The position numbers and the translations under genes are program-made. From Pantanalinema rosaneae (lineage in GTDB: Bacteria; Cyanobacteriota; Cyanobacteriia; Leptolyngbyales; Leptolyngbyaceae), in assembly GCF_050753385.1 (NCBI RefSeq), contig NZ_JBLZFZ010000002.1:1-64000 (forward strand): a stretch of DNA of 64,000 nt, in the 5' to 3' direction. Positions 45,396 through 55,019 of this stretch are shown here, in pieces. A model generated the notes under the pieces. That model did not search any database and was not told the DNA's origin. It worked only from the letters and a program-made list of their open reading frames with translations. How positions within the stretch are numbered: the first letter of the stretch is position 1; every line of letters starts with the position of its first letter.

Positions 45396-48058
45396 ATCTG
45401 CTGCCCGATCGTCCTGGAGACAACAGAGGTAAGCCATTGCCTCCCTACCATCCCGAGCGGTTGCCGAGCTTTGAACCCTTGTTGCTAGGGTTGACGGTGA
45501 TTTTACTCGTGTGGCAAGGATTGAATGGTTGTCCTCCCTGGCTGGGATTAGCTCCCGTTCTGTTGACTGGTTTCATCCTATATCCACCTACTAAAGCGAT
45601 CGTCCTGGCGAGTAGTGGGCTTTGGGCGGTACTACTGCTGTTGTCTGGGGATGGGATGCTGACGCGGCAACTGCTCACCTTGGGTATGGCGGGGATATTG
45701 AGTCCTTTGGTGCGACGTGTGTTATTGCAACGGGAATGGCACAGTGCTGCCCAAACTACCCTGGCGAACTTGATCCAAACTGAAACTGCCGCTAGTCCGG
45801 AACAGACGATCGCCTATGCTCTCACGACGCTCAAAACCTTTGCTGGCTCAGATGGTGCGATCGTTCTACGCCAATTAGATGACGTGACAGCAGAAGCTCT
45901 GGTCTGTCTACCCGAGGATGCCCTGCCCGATCGACTTACAACCCCTAAGTTATTTGCTGACGCGATCGCCCAAAATCGCTGTATTTACTATCCCAACTAT
46001 CCGGCAACGGCGACGGCGGCGACTGTTTTGGTGGCACAGGGGGTGCAATCGGTGGCGGTATTGCCCTTATCTCAGGTGGCGCAGGTACAGGGGGCGATCG
46101 TCCTGTTCTGGTATGACCCGGTGCAGTTTTCACCTCAGCTTCAGCAGTTCTTAGCAACAGTGCTAAATGGGATGCGAAATTTGCTGCGGTTTCAGGATAT
46201 GACGCTGCGGCTAGATCAGTCACGGGCGAGGCTCCGAGCCATTTTAGAAACGATTCCCCAGGGGGTGGTGTTTGTTGAGGAGAGTGGGGAACAAGGATGG
46301 CTGAATCATGTCGCCGCACTGCAACTGGGATTACCCCAGGGTGCGGTGGAACCGATCGCGATCGCCCAGGCAATGACGGCACTCCGGTTGAGGGCAGATA
46401 ATCAGCAGGCAATTACGCAGCAGGCGGCGCAGTTATTTACCCAGCCCCAGGGAGAAATCCGCGATTGGCAATGGTTTTTTAGCCAACCTTACCCGCAAGT
46501 GTTGAGCCTGTCGAGTACACCCATTGATCTGCGCCATGTCCCCGGTCGCCTCTGGGTGATTGACGATATTACCCAGCGCTGGCAGGCAGAGGTGGCGACT
46601 CAACAGGCGAAAGAAATGGCAGAATCTGCTAACCGAGCTAAGAGCGAGTTTCTGGCGAATATGAGTCATGAACTGCGAACTCCGCTCAATGGCATTCTGG
46701 GATATGCCCAGATTCTGAAAAAATCGACCAATCTGACGGAACAGCAAAGCAATGGCTTAGAGATTATTCACCATAGCGGTGAACATTTGTTGACCCTGAT
46801 TAATGACGTGCTCGATTTGTCCAAAATTGAAGCCAGAAAGATGGAACTGCATCCCCATGAATTTCATTTTTCTAGTTTTCTAGAAAATTTGGTACAGATG
46901 TTTAAAGTACGTGCCCGTCAAGACATTGCCTTTATTTATCAACCGATCGCGCCGTTACCCAATTTCGTTTGGGCAGATGAAAAACGACTGCGGCAAGTGT
47001 TGTTCAATCTCTTAGGCAATGCCATTAAGTTTACCGAGCAAGGGCAGGTCACCTTTCGAGTCCAACCCGTTGAGGATGATTTGCCACTGGGTTTGACGAA
47101 ACTGCGGTTTGAGGTTGAGGACACGGGGGTAGGCATTGCAGCGACACAATTAGACACAATTTTTCTACCGTTTCAGCAGGCGGGGGAAACGCGGCGGCAG
47201 AGTGAGGGTACCGGACTGGGGCTGACTATTACCCGGCAGTTGTTACAATTGATGGGGAGCGATATTCAGGTGAACAGCCAACCAGGACAGGGAAGTACAT
47301 TCTGGTTTGATCTGGTATTGCCTGAAATGACTAACTCAGGTGGGATGTCTGCTCTACCACTGCCCCCTATTGTGGGGTATGAGGGCGATCGCCGCAAAGT
47401 GTTGGTGGTCGATAACCAGTGGGAAAATCGCTCAGTGTTACTGGGGCTACTACAACCATTAGGATTTGCCACGATGGAGGCAGTAGACGGACAGGATGGA
47501 CTCAATCGGGCATACGAATTTCACCCGGATGTGATCTTGATGGATTTGGTGATGCCGATTATGGATGGGTTTGAGGCAATTCGCCGGTTGCGATCGTCTC
47601 CAACTCTGAAAGATATAGTCATTCTGGCGGTTTCTGCTAGTGCGTTAGACTTCGATCAAGCAACGAGTCGGCAGGCAGGCTGCAATGGGTTTCTACCGAA
47701 GCCGGTACATGAAGCCGAACTGTTGGAGCAACTACGAATTCATCTGAACCTGACGTGGATTTATCAGCAGCCTGAAGAGTTGCCAAGGGCATCGGTGCAT
47801 TTTAGATCTGCGATCGCCCCCCACGATCCCGTTGCCATTGCGGATACCTTAGCGACCTTGTCCACCCAGTCTGAACTAGATATTCTGCTCGATCTTGCCA
47901 TGCAGGGCGATTTACAAGGCATTATGGATTATATTGCTCATTTAGAGCAGGCAGACGATCGCTGGCTAGTGTTGACTCGTCCCTTAACTCAGTTAGTGCG
48001 AGGGTTTGAAGAGCAGCAGGTTTTAGAGTTGATTCGCCAGTATCGAGAACAGATATGA
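45380..48058 (+). CDS. membrane hybrid histidine kinase (GAF-PAS-HK-REC)
   Basis: An 892-residue protein from the ATG at 45380. Three or four membrane helices (about 30-115) are followed by a GAF-like domain (125-290), a PAS-like domain (295-410), and HisKA with His in MSHELRTPLNGILGY. HATPase_c follows (LFNLLGNAIKFTE, GTGLGLTITRQLL). A receiver has Asp in VILMDLVMPIMDG, with DN rather than DD in the acidic pocket (VLVVDNQ). A helical tail of about 90 residues ends the chain. It overlaps the RsbQ-like gene by 16 bases and the next kinase gene by 4 bases, which shows tight coupling of all three products. Confidence 0.85.
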   Translation: MFSRLNLLPDRPGDNRGKPLPPYHPERLPSFEPLLLGLTVILLVWQGLNGCPPWLGLAPVLLTGFILYPPTKAIVLASSGLWAVLLLLSGDGMLTRQLLTLGMAGILSPLVRRVLLQREWHSAAQTTLANLIQTETAASPEQTIAYALTTLKTFAGSDGAIVLRQLDDVTAEALVCLPEDALPDRLTTPKLFADAIAQNRCIYYPNYPATATAATVLVAQGVQSVAVLPLSQVAQVQGAIVLFWYDPVQFSPQLQQFLATVLNGMRNLLRFQDMTLRLDQSRARLRAILETIPQGVVFVEESGEQGWLNHVAALQLGLPQGAVEPIAIAQAMTALRLRADNQQAITQQAAQLFTQPQGEIRDWQWFFSQPYPQVLSLSSTPIDLRHVPGRLWVIDDITQRWQAEVATQQAKEMAESANRAKSEFLANMSHELRTPLNGILGYAQILKKSTNLTEQQSNGLEIIHHSGEHLLTLINDVLDLSKIEARKMELHPHEFHFSSFLENLVQMFKVRARQDIAFIYQPIAPLPNFVWADEKRLRQVLFNLLGNAIKFTEQGQVTFRVQPVEDDLPLGLTKLRFEVEDTGVGIAATQLDTIFLPFQQAGETRRQSEGTGLGLTITRQLLQLMGSDIQVNSQPGQGSTFWFDLVLPEMTNSGGMSALPLPPIVGYEGDRRKVLVVDNQWENRSVLLGLLQPLGFATMEAVDGQDGLNRAYEFHPDVILMDLVMPIMDGFEAIRRLRSSPTLKDIVILAVSASALDFDQATSRQAGCNGFLPKPVHEAELLEQLRIHLNLTWIYQQPEELPRASVHFRSAIAPHDPVAIADTLATLSTQSELDILLDLAMQGDLQGIMDYIAHLEQADDRWLVLTRPLTQLVRGFEEQQVLELIRQYREQI

Positions 48059-50025
48059 CTATTGTCACGCCATCGACAATTCTGATTGTTGACGATACGC
48101 CCGCCAACTTGAATTTGCTATTCGATTTTTTGCGGGATGTCGGGTTTAAGGTGCTGGTTGCCCAAAGTGGTAAAAGTGCGTTGCAGAAAGTGGAGTATGC
48201 CAAACCAGACTTAATTCTGCTTGATATTTTAATGCCGGAAATGGATGGGTTTGCCACCTGTCAGATCTTGAAATCCCAGCAGGCAACGCAGGATACGCCG
48301 ATTATTTTTATGACAGCGCTGTCCGAAACCGTGGATAAGGTGAAGGGATTTCAGTTGGGCGCGGTAGACTACATCACCAAACCGTTTCAGCAAGAGGAAG
48401 TGCTGGCTCGGATTCAGTTGCACCTGAACCTGCGTAATTTGACCCGGCAGGTACAGGAACAAAATACGCAACTGGAACAGCAGATTCAGGAACGGATTCA
48501 GGTAGAGGCACAGTTGCGGCAGCGAGAAGCCCAACTCCGGCTGATTACCGATGCTTTGCCTGTGATGATCTCGTATATCGATCGCCACCACTGTTATCGC
48601 TTTGTCAATCGTGGCTATGAAGAATGGTTTCAACTGCCTCGGGAGGAACTGCAAAATCGGCACATGCGCGACTTGATTGGGGAATCCCTCTATCAAGAAT
48701 TGCTGCCAAAGCTGACGCTGGCACTAGCAGGGCAAACGGTGACTTACGAAAATACTCTGCCCCGTCAGGGAAAATTATATAACCTGGAGATCACCTATGT
48801 GCCGCATTATGAGGGATCTGAGGTGCAGGGTGCCTACGTGCTGATTCAAGATGTGACTGAACGCAAACAACTGGAACGGCAACTGCTGCGATCGCAGCGC
48901 ATGGAGAGTTTGGGGACTTTAGCCAGTGGGATTGCCCACGATCTCAACAATGTCCTCACACCCATTTTGATGTCAGTGCAGCTACTAGCGATGAAATATC
49001 AAGATCAACAGAGTCAGAAATGGTTGCAGTTGATCGAAAAAAATACTAAGCGCGGCGCTGATTTAATTCGTCAGGTGATGGCGTTTGTGCGCGGTATTGA
49101 AGGGAAGCATACCTTGATTCAGCCAGGGCAGTTATTGCAAGAAATCAAACAAATTGTCGAGGAAACGTTTCCCAAGTCCATTACCATTGCAACCAACCTG
49201 CCACCGGATCTGTGGGTGGTGTCGGGTGACTCGACCCAACTGCATCAGGTCTTGATGAATCTGTGTGTGAATGCCCGAGATGCCATGCCCAACGGTGGCA
49301 AACTGAGGCTATCGGCTGAAAATATCGAACTCGATGTTGCCTTTATGCAAGCCCATCCGGAGGCGAAAATGAGCGCTTATTTATTGCTGACGGTGGCGGA
49401 TACGGGAACCGGGATTCCCAACGACATTATTGATCTGATTTTTGAGCCATTCTTTACCACCAAAGAATTTGGTCAAGGCACTGGCTTGGGACTATCAACG
49501 GTCGTTGGCATTGTCAAAAGTCACGGCGGCTTTATGACCGTTGCTAGTGAAATCGGTCAAGGCACACGATTTAATGTGTTTCTCCCGGCGATCGCCCCAA
49601 CCGTTAGCTCGCCATCGGAAGATATGGGAGTACCCGTTGGACATGGGGAAACGGTGTTGATTGTGGATGATGAAGCGGCAATTCGTGAGGTGGTGCAAAA
49701 CTCTTTAGAAGCCTATGGTTATGACACCTTAATTGCAAATGATGGTGTAGAAGCGATTTCCCTCTATATGCAACATCCTCAAGTTATTGATCTGGTCATC
49801 GTAGATATGATGATGCCGTCAATGGATGGGGCGTTAGCGATTCGAGCCCTGAAAGAGATTAATCCGCATGTGCGAATTGTGGCTGTGAGTGGTTTGGTGA
49901 CGAGTGAATTATGCTCGGAGACAACGGATACTGGGGTACTTGCCTTCCTGCCGAAACCATTTACGATTAAGGAGCTATTAACCACCCTGCACCAGATCCT
50001 GAAACGCTCAGAAGTGCCTCATTAA
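48055..50025 (+). CDS. REC-PAS-histidine kinase-REC hybrid
   Basis: A 656-residue cytosolic protein. An N-terminal receiver (about 1-125) has Asp in LILLDILMPEMDG. A coiled coil and a PAS domain (160-285) follow. The kinase core has its phospho-acceptor His in SGIAHDLNNVLTPIL, the HDLNN class, and HATPase_c has LMNLCVNARDAM and GTGLGLSTV. A C-terminal receiver has Asp in LVIVDMMMPSMDG. The front receiver makes it a phosphate acceptor from the preceding kinase, so the operon forms a cascade RsbQ-like hydrolase, kinase 1, kinase 2. The final output is not encoded here. The start overlaps the kinase 1 stop by 4 bases. Confidence 0.85.
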   Translation: MTIVTPSTILIVDDTPANLNLLFDFLRDVGFKVLVAQSGKSALQKVEYAKPDLILLDILMPEMDGFATCQILKSQQATQDTPIIFMTALSETVDKVKGFQLGAVDYITKPFQQEEVLARIQLHLNLRNLTRQVQEQNTQLEQQIQERIQVEAQLRQREAQLRLITDALPVMISYIDRHHCYRFVNRGYEEWFQLPREELQNRHMRDLIGESLYQELLPKLTLALAGQTVTYENTLPRQGKLYNLEITYVPHYEGSEVQGAYVLIQDVTERKQLERQLLRSQRMESLGTLASGIAHDLNNVLTPILMSVQLLAMKYQDQQSQKWLQLIEKNTKRGADLIRQVMAFVRGIEGKHTLIQPGQLLQEIKQIVEETFPKSITIATNLPPDLWVVSGDSTQLHQVLMNLCVNARDAMPNGGKLRLSAENIELDVAFMQAHPEAKMSAYLLLTVADTGTGIPNDIIDLIFEPFFTTKEFGQGTGLGLSTVVGIVKSHGGFMTVASEIGQGTRFNVFLPAIAPTVSSPSEDMGVPVGHGETVLIVDDEAAIREVVQNSLEAYGYDTLIANDGVEAISLYMQHPQVIDLVIVDMMMPSMDGALAIRALKEINPHVRIVAVSGLVTSELCSETTDTGVLAFLPKPFTIKELLTTLHQILKRSEVPH

Positions 50026-50066
50026 TGCCATGTTGTCTGTCTGGGCTAATACCCACTACGAGAACA

Positions 50067-50702
50067 TTATTCCATCACCACGACTTGTGTCCCCGGATTA
50101 ATTTGGTAGAACAAGTTAGTGATGTCCTCGTTATACATGCGAATACACCCATGGGAGATTGCCTGCCCCACAGTATGGCGATCGGGAGTTCCATGAAATC
50201 CGATCCAATCTCTGCCATCAGTCCAAAAACCAATCCAATAGGAACCTAAGGGATTTTGGGGATCTCCGGCTGGCACTTTTTGATCCGTTAATGGATTGAT
50301 CCAGTTAGGATTTTTCTGCATCTGGAGTACTTTAAATTTGCCTTGAGGCGTTTCCCATCCCGATCGCCCGATCGCAATGGGGTAGCGATTCATTTCAATG
50401 TCATCCAGATAAAATATCACTGCTCGACTCTTCAGCCTGATCTCCAGCCGGGTTGGTTCTAGCGTCGGATCAAGCGAGGATGATGTGGTGGTGGATATGG
50501 ATTTAGGTTTTGCAACTGACGATTTAGCGGTGACGGTTGGCTTTGCAGGACTGGGAGATGGCTGAGACGATACGGCGGCTGGAGCCGTTGAACTCGGAGC
50601 CTGACTCGATCTCGAAACCACCGAAAGATGAGGATTGTAATATAACCAGAGTAATCCAGTAATACTGGCAACTGGTAATAACCATTTAATAGTTTGCAAC
50701 AC
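50067..50702 (-). CDS. L,D-transpeptidase (YkuD)
   Basis: A 211-residue protein with an N-terminal membrane anchor (about 5-25) and a Ser/Pro/Thr-rich linker to residue 80. The YkuD domain (about 85-211) has GRSGWETPQGKFKV, IGFHGTPD and the catalytic SHGCIRMYNED with its Cys. It cross-links peptidoglycan (3-3 bonds) or attaches proteins to it in the periplasm. It converges on the hybrid kinase with a 41-base gap and is probably monocistronic. The linker suggests it reaches across the thick cyanobacterial cell wall. Confidence 0.85.
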   Translation of the reverse strand: MLQTIKWLLPVASITGLLWLYYNPHLSVVSRSSQAPSSTAPAAVSSQPSPSPAKPTVTAKSSVAKPKSISTTTSSSLDPTLEPTRLEIRLKSRAVIFYLDDIEMNRYPIAIGRSGWETPQGKFKVLQMQKNPNWINPLTDQKVPAGDPQNPLGSYWIGFWTDGRDWIGFHGTPDRHTVGQAISHGCIRMYNEDITNLFYQINPGTQVVVME

Positions 50703-50930
50703 GATCGGTCAATAAGAATTACTATTGGTCAGTAGTGGTTAGCATCCTGATCATTGCATCTGTCTATAGTGCTTTTGAGTGCCTGTGAGAGGCTAGTCTA
50801 ACGAGAAACACCTCCCACAGCCTTGAAAATGGGTCGCGATCGGCGGAATAGATTAGCGCAGTGCCATCAACAATTCAATGACGACTTGTAACCAACCTAT
50901 CCCGACAACCACTGATCCTGGCGTTGGCAA

Positions 50931-51554
50931 CTACCAAAGTGCCCGCACACCCTCTACACCACCAGCTCCACCACCTGTACCAGTAGTGTCATCAAACCCT
51001 GTGCCGCCCGCACCACCGCCAGCGCCGGTGCCATCAAAACCGTCCGCACCTGTGTCATCAAAGCCACCAGTGCCAGTACCAGTGCCATCAAAACCACCCG
51101 CACCACCACCTGTTCCAGTGCCAGCACCCCCTGGAGTGATCACGGTGCCATCAGTGCCGGTGCCGGTGCCAGTGCCTCCTGGAGTCACCATGCCGCCACC
51201 AGTGCCAGTGCCAGTGCCTCCGGGGGTTACCATGCCGCCGCCAGCCCCAGTCCCGGTGCCAGTGCCAGCAGGTTGATTAGGATCCATGACGCTACCATCC
51301 GTACCCGTCGTGGGAGTGCCAGTGCCATCAACACCTGTACCACCCGTTGTATTGCCAGTGCCACCCCCAGGTGTAGTAGTGGTGCCACCAGTACCGGTCT
51401 GGGCAATGAAGGGACCTGGAGCGGCTTGGTTAGAATCCGCCGATTGAGCCTCAATCAAGGCAAGCGCTGGCAGACTGAGTAAAACGCTGGATGCTACAAT
51501 GCCGACAACACCAGCCAGCTTTTTGATTGCATGTTGACTATGATTCAAGTTCAT
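50931..51554 (-). CDS. secreted Gly/Thr-rich low-complexity protein
   Basis: From the ATG at 51554 (AGGGA 6 bases upstream; a GTG sits one codon earlier) the protein has 207 residues. A good signal peptide ends near LALIEAQ. The mature chain is almost wholly Gly, Thr, Asp and Ala in units such as GGMVTPGGTGTGTG, repeated three times, and GFDGTGTGTGGFDD. There is no known domain. The C-terminal 15 residues (GGAGGVEGVRALW) are not repetitive. It could be a flexible surface or matrix protein. The opposite strand is open too and Pro-rich, but it lacks a signal peptide and a ribosome site. Confidence 0.6.
   Translation of the reverse strand: MNLNHSQHAIKKLAGVVGIVASSVLLSLPALALIEAQSADSNQAAPGPFIAQTGTGGTTTTPGGGTGNTTGGTGVDGTGTPTTGTDGSVMDPNQPAGTGTGTGAGGGMVTPGGTGTGTGGGMVTPGGTGTGTGTDGTVITPGGAGTGTGGGAGGFDGTGTGTGGFDDTGADGFDGTGAGGGAGGTGFDDTTGTGGGAGGVEGVRALW
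51000..51300. repeat. GC-rich tandem-repeat tract within the Gly-rich gene
   Basis: Short degenerate repeats of the CCAGTGCCAGTGCC type recur many times, with a larger unit of about 45 bases around CACCATGCCGCCACCAG at 51187 and 51229. Repeat-length change by slippage is likely between strains. Confidence 0.6.
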
Positions 51555-52340
51555 CACTTTCCCTAAATGGTTGATTGAAGGACATGAAACCTGTTAGTCC
51601 TTGGGTGCAGTTAGGAATGGGAATTAAATCAGTTCGAGATCAGGTAGGGGCGGGTTTTGCCGTCAAATTCATTGCAGAGCGCAGATTTCTCTGCTAAATC
51701 CGCCCGTACAGGTTGCGAATTCATTTAATCCATAATCCTTAGCAACACCAAAGGTATAAGAACAGGGCGAACCTATAAGGTTGACTGTGAGTTTGTACTG
51801 CTTGCAGCACTACCTAGAACCATAACCAACTCGAAACATTAATTTTTCTACTCCAGGAAGGATTCGTATATTAAGTCAAACTGTATTCTCCTTTAAGGAA
51901 AAAACCGTTTGATTTAAGTTTCCTAACCTGATTCATGGGCTTAATTAGTTAAATTCATATTTTGGAGTCGCTGGCTCTATATCTTCAGATAGATTTGTTC
52001 AACAAATTTAGTGAGATGTTAGCTACCGCGATCGTACTGAAACCAGGGTAGAAGTTAGAACGATTATGGTTCAAACCAGATTTAATCAATCAAGTTTAAA
52101 TCACTCCATTGTTTCTTGTCGGGTTGGGAACAAAGCGATACTGTTCAGGTAATACAATCAGTTGCCCTTGAGCAAATCGCCAAATTGGTGACTGATTCAC
52201 CGGCTCAGCCGAATTTTCGTTGGTAAAAGTTATGCTATTGCCTTGGAGGTAATTTCTAGCTAGCTTGGGTTATCCCCTCTCAGGGGGGATTGACTAATCT
52301 TCTCGCCCACATCCTTAATTACCTAACTCTGTAGTCAGTT
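51555..52340. other. intergenic region between divergent genes
   Basis: 786 bases between the Gly-rich gene and the hybrid kinase gene. The first part is MITE-like element C. The rest (51743-52340) is AT-rich and without a credible open frame. It must hold the promoters of both divergent genes, but I could not assign them. Confidence 0.4.
51611..51742. repeat. MITE-like palindromic element C
   Basis: A 132-base element. The left end TTAGGAATGGGAATTAAATC is the same 20 bases as element A, and the right end carries a degenerate inverted copy ending in CCTTAG. Inner arms GTAGGGGCGGGTTTTGC and GCTAAATCCGCCCGTAC can pair into a hairpin. It lies in the promoter-side gap between the Gly-rich gene and a hybrid kinase gene. 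Confidence 0.7.
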
Positions 52341-55019
52341 ATGCCGAACATGGCACGTTTCCAGCTTTTGCCCTATGGTGTGGCATTGCTCGCTGATGCG
52401 ATCGCGCTTGTCATTACCTGGGCGCTTCAACCGATCCTTGCCCCGACTTTTTTTGCGCTGTTTTACCCCGCCGTGATGCTGAGTTCACTCTATGGCGGGT
52501 TAGGGCCTGGACTGTTTGCTACAGGGTTAGCGACTCTGGTATCGCTGTATTGCTTTGTGCCACCTGTTTATTCCCTGCTGCTGGAATCACCCATTGGACT
52601 CTTCCGGATGATTACGTTAGTGTCTGTGGCGTTGATGCTGTGTGGGTTGAGTAGTCGCTACCGTTGGACAAAGCGGCGGGTTGAGAAGACGGCGTTAAAA
52701 CTGCGAGAGAGCCAGGAGTTATTTGAAAGCTTTATGAGCCATAGCCCTCTCACGGCATTTATTAAAGATGAGGCGGGACGGTATTGCTATGTCAGTCCGG
52801 TGGTGGAACGGGAATTCGATCGTCCGTTAGCCGAGTGGCTGGGTAAAACTGATTTTGATCTGTTTCCGCCTAGTATTGCTCAAGCCATCTATGACCATGA
52901 TCAAGCGGTGTTGATGGCAGGGCGGGCAATGGAATTGGAGGAGATGGATTCTCGCCAGGGGGAAGATCGGTATCAAATGTCGATCAAATTTCCGTTGCAC
53001 CATCGGACGGGTCGGCGGATGCTGGCAGGAATGTCGTTAGATATTACAGAATGGCGACAGGCTCAGGTGGCATTACGGGAGAGTGAAGCCCGCTTTAACC
53101 GTCTGGCGGACACTACCTTGATCGGGTTTTTAACCTGGAATTTAGATGGCAGCATTGTGGATGCGAATGATGCCTTTTTGCAATTGCTTGGTTACACCCG
53201 ATCGGAGTTAGAGGCGGGGCAATTACACTGGGATCGCATGACACCGCCGGAATATGAGCCAGCCGATCGTCATGCAATTGCGGAACTGTATGAGTTAGGG
53301 ATTAGCAAGCCGTTTGAAAAAGAGTTTATTCGCAAAGATGGGGTTCGGGTGCCCGTGTTATTGGGGAGTACTTTTTTTGAGCGATCGCAGCAGGCAGGGG
53401 TCAGTTTTGTCGTAGATTTGACGGAACGCAAACGAGCGGAGCAGGCGTTGAAGGAAAGTGAGGAACGGTATCGCCTCTTAGCTGAAGCCTTACCACAATT
53501 AGTCTGGACAAGTGATGCGATCGGTCGGGTGACGTACTGTAATTCCTTCTGGTATGAGTACACGGGGTTAACTCCGGAACAAACCATTCCGTTAGGGTGG
53601 AGAACAGCCGTACATCCTGATGATTTAATGCGGTTGTGGGAGCAATGGCAACCAGCAACAATCACGGGAGCCAGTTTTAATATTGAGTGTCGGGTACGGG
53701 CGGCAGACGGACAGTACCGTTGGTTCTTGGCGGCGGTGGGGGTTGCTCGGGACTGGCAGGGTCAAATTACTCACTGGGTCGGTACGGCTCAAGATATTAG
53801 CGATCGTAAACGTAGTGAACAGGAACGAGAACGTTTGCTGGCTAATGAACAGGCGGCACGAGCAGAGGCAGAAGCCGCCAATCGAGTTAAAGACGAATTT
53901 CTGGCTGTGTTATCGCATGAATTACGAACACCTCTGAATCCAATTTTGGGCTGGACAAAGCTACTGCGATCGCGGCAATTTAGTGCGGAGAAAGCCGATC
54001 AAGCCCTGGAGGTGATTGAACGGAATGCCACCTTACAGACGCAGTTAATCGAAGATCTATTGGATATTTCTCGGATTCTACGTGGCAAATTGAAGTTAGA
54101 CGTGGTTCCAGTGCAGTTAGTGCCGATGCTGAATGCGGCGATCGAAACTATTCGCTTAGCGGCGGAAGCCAAGTCGTTACGGATTCATCGTTTATTTGAG
54201 GCGGATCTGCGTCCAGTGTTAGGGGATGCGGGACGGTTGCAACAAATTATTTGGAATCTGTTATCGAATGCCGTGAAATTCACACCACCGCGTGGAGAAA
54301 TTACCATCCGATTAGACTCGATCGTTCGGTCAGGTGTAGAACTAGCGCAAATCACCATTACTGATACCGGCAAAGGCATTAGTCCCAGTTTTTTGCCCCA
54401 TGTGTTTGACTATTTCCGGCAAGCCGATGGCAGCACGACCCGGAGTTTTGGGGGGTTGGGATTGGGCTTAGCGATCGCGCGGCATTTAGTCGAGTTACAT
54501 GGGGGACAGATTACGGCCGCAAGTGAGGGTAACGACAAAGGGGCAACATTTATGGTGTATCTACCCCTGGTTAGCCCCCAAACCCAGTCCCAACCAGTTA
54601 GAGATTTAACAACCGATGTGGTTAACTTAAGCGGACTCCAGGTGTTGGTGGTAGATGATGAGCCAGATTCCCGCGAGTTAATTGCAGTGATTCTGGCACA
54701 GGCGGGGGCTGAGGTAAGAACCGCGAGTTCGGCTGACGAAGCCCTGCAACTTTTGGCACAAGCGCTCCCAGCGTTATTAATTAGTGATATTGGTATGCCA
54801 GAAACTAATGGCTATGAATTGATGCAACAAATTCGCTCGCGTTGGCTGGCACCAGAGGCAACATTTCCCGCGATCGCCCTGACTGCCTATGCTGGAGAAA
54901 CGGATCAACAACAGGCACTAGCCGCCGGATTTCAACGTCATATTGCTAAACCCGTCGCACCGGAGGAATTGCTGCGAGTAATAGCGATCTTACTCAAGAG
55001 TTCTGAGTCGGTGCGGTAG
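52341..55019 (+). CDS. membrane hybrid histidine kinase (DUF4118-PAS x3-HK-REC)
   Basis: An 892-residue protein from the ATG at 52341; a second ATG lies 9 bases later. Four membrane helices in residues 10-110 form a KdpD-like DUF4118 module (ALFYPAVMLSSLYGGLGPGL). Three PAS/PAC domains follow (about 125-250, 255-375, 380-500). HisKA has His in VLSHELRTPLNPILGW. HATPase_c has IWNLLSNAVKFTPP and GGLGLGLAI. A C-terminal receiver has Asp in LISDIGMPETNGYEL. The gene is alone. The many PAS domains suggest redox, oxygen or light sensing, with no cofactor residue that decides between them. The 3' end overlaps the convergent small gene by 26 bases. Confidence 0.85.
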   Translation: MPNMARFQLLPYGVALLADAIALVITWALQPILAPTFFALFYPAVMLSSLYGGLGPGLFATGLATLVSLYCFVPPVYSLLLESPIGLFRMITLVSVALMLCGLSSRYRWTKRRVEKTALKLRESQELFESFMSHSPLTAFIKDEAGRYCYVSPVVEREFDRPLAEWLGKTDFDLFPPSIAQAIYDHDQAVLMAGRAMELEEMDSRQGEDRYQMSIKFPLHHRTGRRMLAGMSLDITEWRQAQVALRESEARFNRLADTTLIGFLTWNLDGSIVDANDAFLQLLGYTRSELEAGQLHWDRMTPPEYEPADRHAIAELYELGISKPFEKEFIRKDGVRVPVLLGSTFFERSQQAGVSFVVDLTERKRAEQALKESEERYRLLAEALPQLVWTSDAIGRVTYCNSFWYEYTGLTPEQTIPLGWRTAVHPDDLMRLWEQWQPATITGASFNIECRVRAADGQYRWFLAAVGVARDWQGQITHWVGTAQDISDRKRSEQERERLLANEQAARAEAEAANRVKDEFLAVLSHELRTPLNPILGWTKLLRSRQFSAEKADQALEVIERNATLQTQLIEDLLDISRILRGKLKLDVVPVQLVPMLNAAIETIRLAAEAKSLRIHRLFEADLRPVLGDAGRLQQIIWNLLSNAVKFTPPRGEITIRLDSIVRSGVELAQITITDTGKGISPSFLPHVFDYFRQADGSTTRSFGGLGLGLAIARHLVELHGGQITAASEGNDKGATFMVYLPLVSPQTQSQPVRDLTTDVVNLSGLQVLVVDDEPDSRELIAVILAQAGAEVRTASSADEALQLLAQALPALLISDIGMPETNGYELMQQIRSRWLAPEATFPAIALTAYAGETDQQQALAAGFQRHIAKPVAPEELLRVIAILLKSSESVR

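Noticed and set aside
50878..51276. 132-residue Pro-rich plus-strand frame
   Set aside because: It is the reverse of the Gly/Thr-rich gene, which has a signal peptide and ribosome site on the minus strand.
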